From Lentilactobacillus rapi DSM 19907 = JCM 15042 (GTDB lineage: Bacteria > Bacillota > Bacilli > Lactobacillales > Lactobacillaceae): a stretch of 42,961 nucleotides of DNA. Made by a program: the position numbers and the translations under genes. The DNA lies in NCBI RefSeq assembly GCF_001436255.1, contig NZ_AZEI01000086.1, positions 1-42,961 on the forward strand. Direction: 5' to 3'. Of the stretch, positions 16,114-25,300 are shown in pieces. The notes under the pieces were generated by a model. The model worked only from the letters and a program-made list of their open reading frames with translations, did no database searches and was not told the origin of the DNA. Position 1 is the first letter of the stretch. Each line of letters begins with the position of its first letter.

Positions 16114-18117
16114 GTGAAACTAGCAAGAAGATTCCGACGATTGGCTAAAGGGGCAGTTATAGCCGCTGCAGTGGCCGTCGTTGAAACAACCGGATTGTCA
16201 GTATCAACCCAAGCTGATAGTAAGCTAACACCAATTAACACTAATGTGTACACGCCTAAGAATGATGGTAGTGGTTGGTTAAATGGCAAGAATTATGCTG
16301 CCCTATCACCACGAGTCATTCAATTGGAACACCAAGCAAACCCCAAAGATAACGGAAAATTGCTAATGACTTTTGAACAGGTCATTACAAATAATCAGGC
16401 CAAAACGGGAAGTCCAAGTTTTCCAATTTATGAAAGTGATGATAGTGGTAAAAGTTGGAAGAAGGTTTCTAGCGTCCTGCCAACCAATCACCAAGGCAAT
16501 AGTCCTAGATGGGGATTCATGAACTGCCCACAGCTTTATGAATTGCCAGAAAAGATTGGTGACATGCCAAAGGGAACAGTTGTGTTGGCAGGAAATGCCA
16601 CACCAAATGACTTCAACGATCCTAAGGCCGCAACTGACCTTGAGATGATGAGAAGCGACGATGCTGGTCAAAATTGGACGTTTGAAAGTTCAATTGCCAC
16701 CGCTGGTCCTAGCAAGTTACTTGGCGATCCAGTCTGGGAACCATACTTAATGGTTTATAATCATCAATTAGTTTGTTATTACTCGGATGAACGGGATAGT
16801 AGTGGTCTTAAACCAAAAGCCCAAGCCTTAGTTCACCAAACGACGACGGATGGTAAAACTTGGTCGCCAATCAAATTTGACGTTGATCCGAATAAGATCA
16901 GTGATAGTCGCCCTGGGATGGCAACTTTAGCTCAGTTATCGAATGGTAAGTGGGTCCTAACTTACGAACAAGAGGGGGGCAAAAATTCGGGAGCCAAGAT
17001 TTCTGACGACCCAACCAATTTCAATAGTGCAGATGCTGGTACGACGATCGCCCCAGGTGGTGCTCCATATGTGACAAAATTAAACAATGGCGACATTGCC
17101 TTTAATAACAATGGAAATAGCACGAGTGATAACAAAGGCGGATATGTATTTGTCTTTAAGGATCAGGAAAGCTTGTTAAAAGGGACCTGGCACCCAACTA
17201 AGCAATATTCAACACAAACAGGAATTGGCTACAATCGTCAGATATTACCATTAGCTAATGGGATGCTGCTGATTGCCAATGGTCATGAAACCAATTGGAA
17301 TCCAAGTCGAATTGATGTTGAAACGATTGACGTTGGGGACACGGAACAAACTGGCGGCAATGTCACCGTTCATTATGTTGACCAAAACGGCAAATCGATA
17401 GCTCCTGATGATGTGTTAAAAGGTGGTCAAATTGGTACCAGTTATGACGTAAGTGCTAAGACAGCAAAACAAATTGATGGTTATACCTTAACGGGCATTA
17501 CGACTGGCAAAGATGACGTAACTGGTAATTTTGGTGCTGACCCAATCGATATTACGGTGAGCTATCGAACGATCCAGTCGAGTGGTACGCCAACCGGGCC
17601 AATTATACCTAATTCGAATACGCCGACTAATCCGACCAACCCGACTACAGATACGCCCACTAAGCCGACTTCAACTAATCAAGCGGCTAAACCTACAAAA
17701 GTCAAACCATTCATGGCTTATGCCAAACGAGTAGTCTACAAGTACGATAAAGCCACGTTTACTCACTCGGCTCGTTTAAGCAAGGTTGCCAAGAATACAA
17801 CAATGAAAGTTGTGGCAACGGCTCAATCAACTAATGGTGCTAAGCGCTATCAGTTAAGTGATGGTACTTATGTAACAGCCAAGGATTCGTTTGTGGCCCC
17901 ACTATACTTAACAAAGAAAGTTAAACAATTGCGGGTCATCAAAACAGAAGGTGTATACACGTATAAGGAACGAACGTTGGCCAAGAAGAATCGGGTTAAG
18001 CATGTAAAACGAGGGACGACATTGAGAGTGAAGAGATTGATTACTCACCGTCTCACAACTCGCTATCAATTAACTAATGGCAATTACGTGACGGGGAATG
18101 TACAGTTCGTCAAATAA
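16114..18117 (+). CDS. Secreted GH93/sialidase-superfamily beta-propeller with MucBP and DUF5776
   Basis: 667-aa exported protein. A basic N-terminus and hydrophobic stretch end near TQA-DS (residue ~36). Residues ~50-410 form a BNR-type propeller with Asp-boxes (SDDSGKSW, SDDAGQNW, TTDGKTW), plus WEPYLMVYNHQLVCYYSDERD and SRPGMATLAQLSNGKWVLTYE, which resemble GH93 exo-arabinanases more than true sialidases. One MucBP-like domain follows (VHYVDQNGKSIAPDD, ~425-490), then a Pro/Thr linker, then two DUF5776-type wall-associated repeats (~535-667). GTG start at 16114 has GGAGGA 8 bp upstream; a nearby ATG at 16098 is out of frame. It follows the GH30 terminator. Action on arabinose side chains of xylan is inferred. 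Confidence 0.7.
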   Translation: MKLARRFRRLAKGAVIAAAVAVVETTGLSVSTQADSKLTPINTNVYTPKNDGSGWLNGKNYAALSPRVIQLEHQANPKDNGKLLMTFEQVITNNQAKTGSPSFPIYESDDSGKSWKKVSSVLPTNHQGNSPRWGFMNCPQLYELPEKIGDMPKGTVVLAGNATPNDFNDPKAATDLEMMRSDDAGQNWTFESSIATAGPSKLLGDPVWEPYLMVYNHQLVCYYSDERDSSGLKPKAQALVHQTTTDGKTWSPIKFDVDPNKISDSRPGMATLAQLSNGKWVLTYEQEGGKNSGAKISDDPTNFNSADAGTTIAPGGAPYVTKLNNGDIAFNNNGNSTSDNKGGYVFVFKDQESLLKGTWHPTKQYSTQTGIGYNRQILPLANGMLLIANGHETNWNPSRIDVETIDVGDTEQTGGNVTVHYVDQNGKSIAPDDVLKGGQIGTSYDVSAKTAKQIDGYTLTGITTGKDDVTGNFGADPIDITVSYRTIQSSGTPTGPIIPNSNTPTNPTNPTTDTPTKPTSTNQAAKPTKVKPFMAYAKRVVYKYDKATFTHSARLSKVAKNTTMKVVATAQSTNGAKRYQLSDGTYVTAKDSFVAPLYLTKKVKQLRVIKTEGVYTYKERTLAKKNRVKHVKRGTTLRVKRLITHRLTTRYQLTNGNYVTGNVQFVK

Positions 18118-18238
18118 GTGTATTGGTTAATAATTCAATTTGGTTAATCCTTTATCCTCCGTGTAACCCCATTTACGGAGAGATGAAGAATTAAAATAAG
18201 CTTGCTGCTAAAAATTCTGACTTTTTGGCGGAGCTGAG

Positions 18239-18271
18239 ATGGCAGTGCGGTCAAAAGCACGGCCATTTTTT
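18239..18271 (+). terminator. Terminator downstream of the secreted propeller protein
   Basis: ATGGCAGTGC pairs with GCACGGCCAT (one A/G mismatch) and is followed by a T run, 120 bp after the stop codon. Confidence 0.7.
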
Positions 18272-18306
18272 GTTAGTACCCGCGAATAATAATATAACAA
18301 ATCAAT

Positions 18307-18354
18307 AAAAAGCCATTAACTGAAAGTCGGCTAACTTTCAATTAATGGCTTTTT
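18307..18354. terminator. Bidirectional terminator
   Basis: AAAAAGCCATTAA.TGAAAGT and ACTTTCA.TTAATGGCTTTTT form a 20-bp stem with A and T tracts on either side. It serves the amino acid permease on the minus strand and backs up the terminator before it. Confidence 0.85.
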
Positions 18355-18384
18355 GATCATATTATATGGAACACGAGAGCTATA

Positions 18385-19782
18385 TTACTGTTCCGCATTT
18401 GCCGTAACCAGACTGCGTTGATGCAGGTAGGTCACGCCACCGAAGACGACGGTCCAGATGATGGCACCGACCGCACCGATGATATTCTGTGGAATGAAGA
18501 ACAACGTGATAAAGATAATGGCAAAGAAGGCAATGGTGAGTGGGCTAGTGACCGAATACCAAGGCATTTTGAAGCCATTTGGCAAGAAGTCGGTCGACTC
18601 ACGATACTTTCTGTGGGCGATCATGGCCAGTGCATAAACGATGATGTACATGTCGTTAGATGAGCCGGCAACAATCGTGAAGACGGAAGCAGTGGCACTG
18701 GTTAAACTCATGATCGGGGTGATCAACAAGAAGAGTGCCGAGACAATGATTGCGGCAGCGGGAACGCCATTTTTGGAAATCTTGGCGATATGTTGGTGCA
18801 TCCAGCTATCTTCCGGATTTTCTTGAGCAATTTGATACATGTGGCGGCCAGCTGAGAAGATGAAACTATTCAATGATGATGAAGCTGACGTCAACACAAC
18901 AAAGTTAATGATGGCAGCCGCTGCAGGGAAACCAGCCAATTTGAATACCTGAACAAATGGGCTGCTGGCTGCGTTGAGGTGAGTCCAAGGAATAATCCCC
19001 ATGATGACAATCAAAGCGCCAAAATAGAAGATCAAGATTTTCAGTAAGGTTTCATTAACAGCCTTCTTGATAATCTTGTGAGGAGTTTCGGCTTCACCAA
19101 TGGTAATGCTGACAAATTCGATTCCTTGAAAGGCAAAGAAGACCATCGGAAAGGCGGAAATAAATCCTAAGCCACCATGAGGGAACATTGTGAAGTTATG
19201 AAAAATGTTTTGAATGGATGCATGACCAAGTGGGGTAACTGAATGACTGAACATCATGAATGCCCCGGTAGCGATCAAGGCAAGAATGGCAATAATCTTA
19301 ATTAAAGCGAACCAGAATTCTGCCTCGCCAAATACTTTGGCGGCGATTAGGTTAACTGAAGCCAAAGTTCCCAGGAAGACTAATTGAATAATCCACGAGG
19401 GGATATTGGGGAACCAGAATTGAATGTAAGTAGAAATGGCTGTGATTTCAGCCATGGCACAAAATGAAAGCCCCAGCCAGTAAGTCCAGCCTGTGAAGTG
19501 ACCAACTGTTGGCCCCAAATATCGGGTAATAAAGGCAACAAATGTATGTTGTGAGGGATCAGAATAAAGCATTTCGCCAATTGCCCGCATCATTAAGAAG
19601 AAAAAGATTCCTAATACTAAATAAACTAATAAAATAGAGGGTCCGGTCTTACTGATGGTGGTTCCGGAGCCAAGAAACAACCCGGTACCAATCGTGCCAC
19701 CAATCGCAATCATTTGAACGTTGCGGTTGCTTAAGGACCGCATCGTACCATCTGCATTTTCAGTAATCTGAGATTTTTCCAT
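18385..19782 (-). CDS. APC-superfamily amino acid permease
   Basis: 465-aa transporter with about 12 membrane segments. NVQMIAIGGTIGTGLFLGSG near residue 20 is the amino acid transporter (AAT) family signature; GWTYWLGLSFCAMAEITA and FQGIEFVSITIGEAETP are also family-like. The cargo cannot be fixed from sequence (GABA, lysine or aromatic amino acid permeases all have this frame). RBS GAAAGGAAG lies 8 bp before the ATG. It reads away from xylA and follows an Lrp-type regulator on the same strand, a natural candidate to control it. Confidence 0.85.
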   Translation of the reverse strand: MEKSQITENADGTMRSLSNRNVQMIAIGGTIGTGLFLGSGTTISKTGPSILLVYLVLGIFFFLMMRAIGEMLYSDPSQHTFVAFITRYLGPTVGHFTGWTYWLGLSFCAMAEITAISTYIQFWFPNIPSWIIQLVFLGTLASVNLIAAKVFGEAEFWFALIKIIAILALIATGAFMMFSHSVTPLGHASIQNIFHNFTMFPHGGLGFISAFPMVFFAFQGIEFVSITIGEAETPHKIIKKAVNETLLKILIFYFGALIVIMGIIPWTHLNAASSPFVQVFKLAGFPAAAAIINFVVLTSASSSLNSFIFSAGRHMYQIAQENPEDSWMHQHIAKISKNGVPAAAIIVSALFLLITPIMSLTSATASVFTIVAGSSNDMYIIVYALAMIAHRKYRESTDFLPNGFKMPWYSVTSPLTIAFFAIIFITLFFIPQNIIGAVGAIIWTVVFGGVTYLHQRSLVTANAEQ

Positions 19783-20039
19783 GAACTAACTTCCTTTCAA
19801 AAATTTAAATAATAGCTTAAATTAGAGAATCTCTAATCAAATTGGCATTATCCTACCACAGATGATCATTGTGGTGGCATTTTTGAAAGGAAGTTTTAAC
19901 ATCATTTTTTAATTTTAGAATATTTTTTATGGAAATAAGGAAAAGTGAGCAATCTTCCTATGAAAATAAAAAAATTCTTTCAAAGCATGGAAGCAAGTAG
20001 TGGGAGTTGGACCATCAGTCTCTGATGAGCAGATTTCTG

Positions 20040-20483
20040 CTACTTATCTTCCGGTAGCTTCAGCGGTCGGGGGCCAATATTGGTCGTAAAGGCCACGTTC
20101 GTATGGGTATTTCCAAACTCCTTTAACGACGCGTTAAATTCGTTCAGCTCAGTCATCGTTTTGTAAAAGACTTTGAGCTGAACGGCGGCGTCCCCAGTGA
20201 TGTAGTTACACTCGACGACATTAGGAACTTTTGAAATAAATTCAACAAACTTCGGCATCTGCTTGTAGCTGACATCCAGCCGGACGAATGCTTTGATGAG
20301 GTAGCCTAATTTTTCGTAATTAACATTAGCGGTGTAGCCGTTGATAAATCCATGGTTTTCCAAGTTCTGTAGGCGAACGGAAGCCGATGGCGCAGAAATG
20401 AAACAGCGTTCCGCGATACTTTTAACAGAAGCGCGGCCGTCTTCTTGTATAATGTTGAGAATTTTGCGATCTAATTTGTCCAT
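20040..20483 (-). CDS. Lrp/AsnC-family transcriptional regulator
   Basis: 147-aa protein with the standard layout: an N-terminal helix-turn-helix (LDRKILNIIQEDGRASVKSI and the following SAPSASVRLQNLE) and a C-terminal RAM ligand-binding domain (residues ~70-140; GDAAVQLKVFYKTM). RBS AAGGGAG lies 8 bp before the ATG. It sits 257 bp upstream of the APC permease on the same strand and divergent from xylA. It probably senses an amino acid and regulates the permease and itself. Its stop codon lies in an AAGTAG/CTACTT hairpin (about 19992-20044). Confidence 0.85.
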   Translation of the reverse strand: MDKLDRKILNIIQEDGRASVKSIAERCFISAPSASVRLQNLENHGFINGYTANVNYEKLGYLIKAFVRLDVSYKQMPKFVEFISKVPNVVECNYITGDAAVQLKVFYKTMTELNEFNASLKEFGNTHTNVAFTTNIGPRPLKLPEDK

Positions 20484-20586
20484 CTAATCGGGCTCCCTTC
20501 GTAAACCAAATGATAAATTACATTATATCATCACTAAATTGGGTTTGCTGATCTAGGCATTTCAGCTAATTATGTCAAAAAATCAG

Positions 20587-20623
20587 TGAAAGGGATTGCA
20601 AATAAATTCTAATGTTGTAGAAT
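20587..20623 (+). promoter_or_regulatory. xylA promoter with overlapping CRE-like box
   Basis: TTGCAA at 20596-20601 and TAGAAT at 20618-20623 are 16 bp apart. TGAAAGGGATTGCA at 20587-20600 is one base from the CcpA box and covers the -35 hexamer, so CcpA binding there would block RNA polymerase. Confidence 0.6.
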
Positions 20624-20633
20624 ATAGCTTGTA

Positions 20634-20654
20634 AGTTGGTTGTGCAAACAAACT
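20634..20654 (+). promoter_or_regulatory. XylR operator upstream of xylA
   Basis: AGTTGGTT..GCAAACAAACT is a 21-nt palindrome in which 7 of 10 positions are symmetric (AGTTnGTT / AACnAACT). It lies just after the predicted -10 and before the RBS, the expected place for a repressor, and its arms resemble Bacillus xyl operators. Confidence 0.7.
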
Positions 20655-20678
20655 AATTAAAAATTGGAGGACTTCTAA

Positions 20679-22016
20679 ATGAGTTATTGGAATGTCGATA
20701 AAATCAAGTACGTTGGTACCGGAGAAAAAAAGTCAGGATTAGGGTTCCAGTATTACAATCCAGATGAAGTTGTTGGTGGTAAGAAAATGCGTGACTGGTT
20801 ACGCTTTGCCGTAGCATACTGGCACACATTTGATCAACGACTAGTCGATCCATTTGGCGACGGAACTGCCCTTCGTCCATATGACAAGTACACAGATCCA
20901 ATGGACCAAGCATTGGCAAAAGTGGATGCTGCCTTTGAATTCTACGACAAATTAGGCGTTGACTTCCTTTGCTTCCATGATCGTGACTTAGCTCCTGAAG
21001 GTGACACCCTTCGTGAAACTAACAAGAACTTGGACAAAGTGGTTGATAAGATTGTTGAGAACCAAAAGACTTCCGGAATGAAAGTTCTTTGGAATACTTC
21101 AAACTTGTTCACGAACCCTCGATTTGTTGAAGGTGCCGGTACTTCTCCATATGCAGACATCTTTGCCTACTCAGCTGCTCAATTAAAGCACAGTCTTGAA
21201 ATTGGTAAGCGAGTTGGCTCTGAAAACTACGTATTCTGGGGCGGCCGTGAAGGTTACGAATCACTTTGGAACACTGATATGAAGCGTGAACAAGAACATG
21301 CTGCCAAATTATTCCACATGGCTAAGGATTACGCTAACGAAATTGGCTTCGACGCTCAGATGTTGCTCGAACCAAAGCCAAAGGAACCAACCACTCATCA
21401 ATATGACTTTGATGCCGCAACCACTATTGCGTTCATGAAGGAATACGGCTTGGACAAAGACTTCAAGCTGAACTTGGAAGGCAACCATGCCAACTTGGCA
21501 GGACACACTTATCAACACGAAATCCGCGTTGCTAGAGAAGCTGGTTTGCTTGGTTCCCTTGATGCTAATCAAGGTGACAAGTTAATTGGCTGGGATATCG
21601 ATGAATATCCATCAAATCTTTACGAGACAACCGCTGCAATGACTGAAGTTGTTGAAAATGGCAGCATTGGCCCTCGTGGTGGCTTGAACTTTGACGCTAA
21701 ACCACGTCGTTCATCATTCGAACCAGAAGACCTCTTCTATGGCCACATTGTTGGTATGGATAGCTTTGCTGCTGGTTTGCGGGTAGCTGTTGCTATGAAG
21801 AGTGATGGCGTTCTTGATAACATTGTTAAGAACCGTTACAGCTCATTTGATTCAGGAATTGGTGCCGATATCGAAAGTGGCAAGGCCAGCATGGCTGACC
21901 TTGAAAATTACTCATTAGATAAGACCCAAAAAGAATTGCGTGACGCAACGCATTCTGATCATTTGGAAGAGATTAAAGATACGATTAATCATTATATTAT
22001 CCAGACACTAAAATAG
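20679..22016 (+). CDS. xylA: Xylose isomerase
   Basis: 445-aa enzyme converting D-xylose to D-xylulose in the cytoplasm, with two divalent metal ions. Family motifs are present: [10 protein letters not shown] (catalytic His), FWGGREGYE, the metal-binding [10 protein letters not shown] and [17 protein letters not shown], and GWDIDEYP. The length is normal for the long class II enzymes of Firmicutes. RBS TTGGAGGAC lies 7 bp before the ATG. A XylR palindrome and CRE-like box precede it. The downstream xylB is separated by hairpin elements, an extra promoter candidate and a terminator-like stem, so the two genes may be expressed at different levels. Confidence 0.95.
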   Translation: MSYWNVDKIKYVGTGEKKSGLGFQYYNPDEVVGGKKMRDWLRFAVAYWHTFDQRLVDPFGDGTALRPYDKYTDPMDQALAKVDAAFEFYDKLGVDFLCFHDRDLAPEGDTLRETNKNLDKVVDKIVENQKTSGMKVLWNTSNLFTNPRFVEGAGTSPYADIFAYSAAQLKHSLEIGKRVGSENYVFWGGREGYESLWNTDMKREQEHAAKLFHMAKDYANEIGFDAQMLLEPKPKEPTTHQYDFDAATTIAFMKEYGLDKDFKLNLEGNHANLAGHTYQHEIRVAREAGLLGSLDANQGDKLIGWDIDEYPSNLYETTAAMTEVVENGSIGPRGGLNFDAKPRRSSFEPEDLFYGHIVGMDSFAAGLRVAVAMKSDGVLDNIVKNRYSSFDSGIGADIESGKASMADLENYSLDKTQKELRDATHSDHLEEIKDTINHYIIQTLK

Positions 22017-22212
22017 AGTGCGGAACCAAGCGGTTAGAGACTGGAACCTAAGTTTTCTCCGCCAGAAATCCTGGGCTTGGATTTTTGGTGGAGAATGCTT
22101 AGGTGCAAGTCTCTGCTTGGTGGAGCACATTTCCACTATGTTGCCAGGGGACCATTACCAGGTTTGAAATTTTTGGTGATGGTGCTTATGCGCAGATTGC
22201 TGCTTGGTGGAG
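22017..22212 (+). repeat. Hairpin-repeat cluster B between xylA and xylB
   Basis: Unit at 22017-22133, starting one base after the xylA stop: CCAAGC/GCTTGG, AGAGACT/AGTCTCT, CCTAAG/CTTAGG, TTCTCCGCC/GGTGGAGAA and AAATCC/GGATTT helices, on the same plan as cluster A but with new stem sequences and a GAGCACATTTCC end. A second, 5'-truncated unit (about 22154-22212) keeps the 3' arm (GGTGCTTATGCGCAG..TGCTTGGTGGAGCAC) but has lost most of the partner strand. Confidence 0.85.
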
Positions 22213-22231
22213 CACGTTTCAGCAATATAAT
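22204..22231 (+). promoter_or_regulatory. Candidate internal promoter for xylB
   Basis: TTGGTG at 22204-22209 and a perfect TATAAT at 22226-22231 are 16 bp apart. The -35 lies inside the 3' arm of a hairpin-repeat unit. A second TATAAT-like box at 22246 has no good -35. Confidence 0.45.
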
Positions 22232-22248
22232 GGTTGAACACAACGTAT

Positions 22249-22283
22249 AATGGGAATGGAATTAATTTTCCATTCCCATTTTT
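22249..22283 (+). terminator. Terminator-like stem directly before xylB
   Basis: AATGGGAATGGAA pairs perfectly with TTCCATTCCCATT around TTAATT and is followed by TTT. It ends 7 bp before the xylB RBS, so it could attenuate read-through from xylA or act on translation. Confidence 0.6.
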
Positions 22284-22302
22284 AGATGAAGGAGGAACAC
22301 AT

Positions 22303-23817
22303 ATGACCGACTGCGTATTAGGAGTGGATCTCGGCACGAGTGCCGTCAAGGTCTCGGCCGTCACCCAATCCGGGGAGATTATCGCCCAAGAAGGGATGGA
22401 TTTCCCGCTCAATCAACCCAAGCCAGGCTATGCGGAACAAAACCCCAACGACTGGGTGAACGCAACGACTGTGGCGATTGTTAAATTGATTTTAAATGAT
22501 TCACTGAAACCAGAACAAATTAGGGGGATCAGTTATTCGGGTCAAATGCACGGATTGGTCTTATTAGATGAAGATAATAAGGTCTTGCGGCCAGCCATGC
22601 TCTGGAACGACACCCGTTCTACCAAACAACGCGAAGAAATTATGGCTAAGATGGGTGACCGCTTTGTTGAAATTACCCATAATCAGCCGCTCGAAGGCTT
22701 TACGCTGCCAAAACTCCTTTGGGTGAAGGAAAATCAACCAGAAATCTTTGCCAAAGCGAAGACCATGCTGCTGCCCAAAGATTACCTGCGATTTAGAATG
22801 ACCGGCAAGTTAGCGATCGATTATTCGGATGCTACTGGAACGGTCATGCTGGATGTAGATAAACAGGAATGGAGCCAGGAGATCTTGGACGCCTTCGATA
22901 TTCCAGCCAGTCTCTGCCCACCGTTGGTTCGGTCCATCGATAACACTGGTAATATTGACGAATGGTATTCAATGTATTCCGGCCTCTCAACCGATACGGT
23001 CACATTTGGTGGTGGCGCTGATAATGCCTGTGGGGCCGTTGGAGCCGGAATTGATAGTCCTTCCAAAGTACTTTCAAGTATTGGGACCTCTGGCGTTATT
23101 TTAAAATACGAACCCCAAAAGGAAACCAATTATAATGGTGTCTTGCAGTATGAAGACCATGCCATTCCAGATGCTTACTATTCAATGGGGGTTACTTTGG
23201 CCGCTGGTTTTTCACTCAGCTGGTTCAAAAAGACGTTTGCTGAAAAAGAAGACTTCACTGAAGTTGTAGATAGTGCCGCCAAATCAACAGTTGGTGCCAA
23301 TGGATTATTGTTTGCTCCATACATTGTGGGTGAGCGGGCCCCCTATGCCGATGCTGATGTTCGAGGCAGTTTCATCGGGATTGACGGCATTCACAAACGC
23401 TATGATTTTGTTCGGGCCGTCTTGGAAGGGATCATCTTTTCATTCAGGGATATCTTGGACATCTATGAAAAGGAAGGCGCCAAGTTTGATACGGTTGTGT
23501 CAATCGGTGGTGGTGCCAAGAGCCCATTGTGGCAACAAATTCAAGCTAATATTTTCAATACCAAAGTGGTTTCCCTGCAAAATGAACAGGGACCAGGCCT
23601 AGGTGCCGCAATGTTGGCTGCTGTTGGTCTCGGCTGGTTTGAAAATATGCAAGAATGTACCAAAGTTTTTGTGAAGTTTAAGGATGTATTCCTGCCAGAA
23701 GAAGACGATGTTGTCAAGTATCAGAAATTGCATGACATCTATAAGCAGATTTATCCAAGTACCAAGCAGATTACCCATGAGTTAGTCGCTTATCGTCGGG
23801 AGAATGAAGAACAGTAA
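22303..23817 (+). CDS. xylB: Xylulokinase
   Basis: 504-aa FGGY-family sugar kinase phosphorylating D-xylulose to xylulose-5-phosphate, the entry to the phosphoketolase pathway. [16 protein letters not shown] near residue 5, [23 protein letters not shown], and the C-terminal ATPase-fold motif [14 protein letters not shown] are typical of XylB. The start is ATG 22303 after AAGGAGGAAC; the longer frame from 22234 runs across the terminator-like stem and is not likely translated. It follows xylA and is convergent with an SDR gene, with a shared terminator between them. Confidence 0.93.
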   Translation: MTDCVLGVDLGTSAVKVSAVTQSGEIIAQEGMDFPLNQPKPGYAEQNPNDWVNATTVAIVKLILNDSLKPEQIRGISYSGQMHGLVLLDEDNKVLRPAMLWNDTRSTKQREEIMAKMGDRFVEITHNQPLEGFTLPKLLWVKENQPEIFAKAKTMLLPKDYLRFRMTGKLAIDYSDATGTVMLDVDKQEWSQEILDAFDIPASLCPPLVRSIDNTGNIDEWYSMYSGLSTDTVTFGGGADNACGAVGAGIDSPSKVLSSIGTSGVILKYEPQKETNYNGVLQYEDHAIPDAYYSMGVTLAAGFSLSWFKKTFAEKEDFTEVVDSAAKSTVGANGLLFAPYIVGERAPYADADVRGSFIGIDGIHKRYDFVRAVLEGIIFSFRDILDIYEKEGAKFDTVVSIGGGAKSPLWQQIQANIFNTKVVSLQNEQGPGLGAAMLAAVGLGWFENMQECTKVFVKFKDVFLPEEDDVVKYQKLHDIYKQIYPSTKQITHELVAYRRENEEQ

Positions 23818-23835
23818 GCCACTAGGTTAATAACA

Positions 23836-23872
23836 AAAAAGAACCGTTGTCCCGAGGGAAGCGGTTCTTTTT
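23836..23872. terminator. Bidirectional terminator between xylB and the SDR gene
   Basis: AAAAAGAACCG pairs with CGGTTCTTTTT, with A and T tracts at the two ends, in the gap between convergent genes. Confidence 0.85.
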
Positions 23873-23887
23873 GCATCGTTATTGAAA

Positions 23888-24664
23888 TTATCTGTAAACC
23901 ATCCCACCATCAACCAGAATTGTTTGACCGGTAATGTAGTCTGAATCTGGGGATGCTAAGAATGAAACGAGGTTGGCAACATCTGATGGTACTTCGTAAC
24001 GACCTAATGAAATATCAGCCGTGTATTGGGCAAAAGCGTCACCTGGTTTGAGGGATGGATCGTTCTTAACCATCTCGGCGTCAATCCGATCCCACATTTT
24101 GGTTTTGGCAACGCCGGGTGCATATGCATTGACATTAATCTTGTACTTAGCGAGCTCTTTTGAAGCTGTCTGGGTAAACGAACGAACCACGTGTTTGGTA
24201 GCGGAATAAGTGCCTAACATTGGATAGGATTCGTGGCCGGCAATACTGGAGGCGCTGATAATTTTACCGCCTCCACCTTGTTTGATGAACTGGTCGGCGG
24301 CTGCCTGGGTACCAAAGAGCATCCCGAAGGCGTTAATTGAGAACAGCCGTTGAAGTTCGTTTTCGTCGATCTCAAGTAACGGCTTAACCGCTTCTACCCC
24401 AGCATTATTAACGAATACGTCCAAGCGGCCAAAAGTATCAACCGCATGTTTTACCAAGGCAAATTGGTCATCTCGCTTGGAGACGTCGCCAGAAAAACTG
24501 GTTACCTCAATTCCTTTGTCCTTAAATTCTTTCTCAGTTTCAGCTAATAAATCCTTATTGATATCGTGAAGTACAATTGCAAACCCATCTTTTGCCAGTC
24601 GTTCAGCGATGCCTTTCCCCAAACCACCTGCTGAACCAGTGATAACTGCAACTTTTTCTGCCAT
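23888..24664 (-). CDS. Short-chain dehydrogenase, (S)-acetoin/diacetyl reductase type
   Basis: 258-aa classical [13 protein letters not shown] nucleotide-binding motif near residue 10, NNAG near 88, catalytic Ser and YSATK near 153, C-terminal [11 protein letters not shown]. It belongs to the same group as the SDR at 796-1569. A role in recycling NADH by reducing diacetyl/acetoin, or in polyol oxidation, is plausible; the position beside xylB may instead mean a xylitol or pentitol dehydrogenase. RBS GGGGAGGAAT lies 5 bp before the ATG. Three hairpin-repeat units lie directly upstream of its RBS. Confidence 0.85.
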   Translation of the reverse strand: MAEKVAVITGSAGGLGKGIAERLAKDGFAIVLHDINKDLLAETEKEFKDKGIEVTSFSGDVSKRDDQFALVKHAVDTFGRLDVFVNNAGVEAVKPLLEIDENELQRLFSINAFGMLFGTQAAADQFIKQGGGGKIISASSIAGHESYPMLGTYSATKHVVRSFTQTASKELAKYKINVNAYAPGVAKTKMWDRIDAEMVKNDPSLKPGDAFAQYTADISLGRYEVPSDVANLVSFLASPDSDYITGQTILVDGGMVYR

Positions 24665-24686
24665 GATTAATTCCTCCCCAAAAACA

Positions 24687-25056
24687 AGTGAGCGGATCCA
24701 AGCGGGAATAATCGGAATATAAGTCTCCTTCGGTGGAAATCCTGGTTTAGGGGATTTCTGCCGAAGGTGCTTATATGCAGATTATTGCTTGGAGGAGCTG
24801 TCCTAAAAAACAAGTGAGTGGATCCAAGCGCTTAGAGATCCGAGTGTAAGTCTCCTCGAACAGAAATTCCGGTTTGGGGAATTTTTGTTCGAGGTGCTTA
24901 CATGCAGATCTCTGCTTGGAGGAGCTGTCCTAAAACAAGTGAGCGGATCCAGGCGGTTAGCAACCGGAACGTAAGTCTCCACAAGCAGAAAGCCAGAATC
25001 CACTAATTTCACATGGACACTTACACGTTGATCTCCACTTGGAAAAGCCGTCCCAA
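24687..25056 (+). repeat. Hairpin-repeat cluster C: two good units and one degenerate
   Basis: Units at 24687-24805 and 24813-24932 keep AGTGAG.GGATCC starts and GGAGGAGCTGTCCTA ends. Their helices differ but pair: AATAATC/GATTATT, ATATAAG/CTTATAT, CCTTCGG/CCGAAGG in the first; AGAGATC/GATCTCT, TGTAAG/CTTACA, CCTCGAAC/GTTCGAGG in the second. The third (24938-25056) keeps the 5' half but has a disrupted apex and altered 3' half. The cluster fills the gap between the divergent SDR and MFS genes. The remaining 25057-25300 is AT-rich with nothing recognisable. Confidence 0.88.
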
Positions 25057-25300
25057 CAGGTAACTAAAGCATTTGAATACAGTTACATAATACCTCGCTT
25101 GTGAATCGATTGCACACAATTACGTTTTAATTTTTGGTCGAGCTGATTAATTATTTTTTCAGTTAGTAAAATAACTTTCTTAACCAGTTGGAAAGGATTT
25201 CAAAATTAGTTCATCGCCGGCAACAAGTTGATACCTACAATGATAATCGCTATAATGAATTCCATATGCAGAAATTCGATTTTAGTAAGGATCTTGAAAT

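Noticed and set aside
16114-18117. True sialidase (GH33)
   Set aside because: No FRIP-type arginine motif at the start of the propeller was seen; the central motifs look more like GH93.
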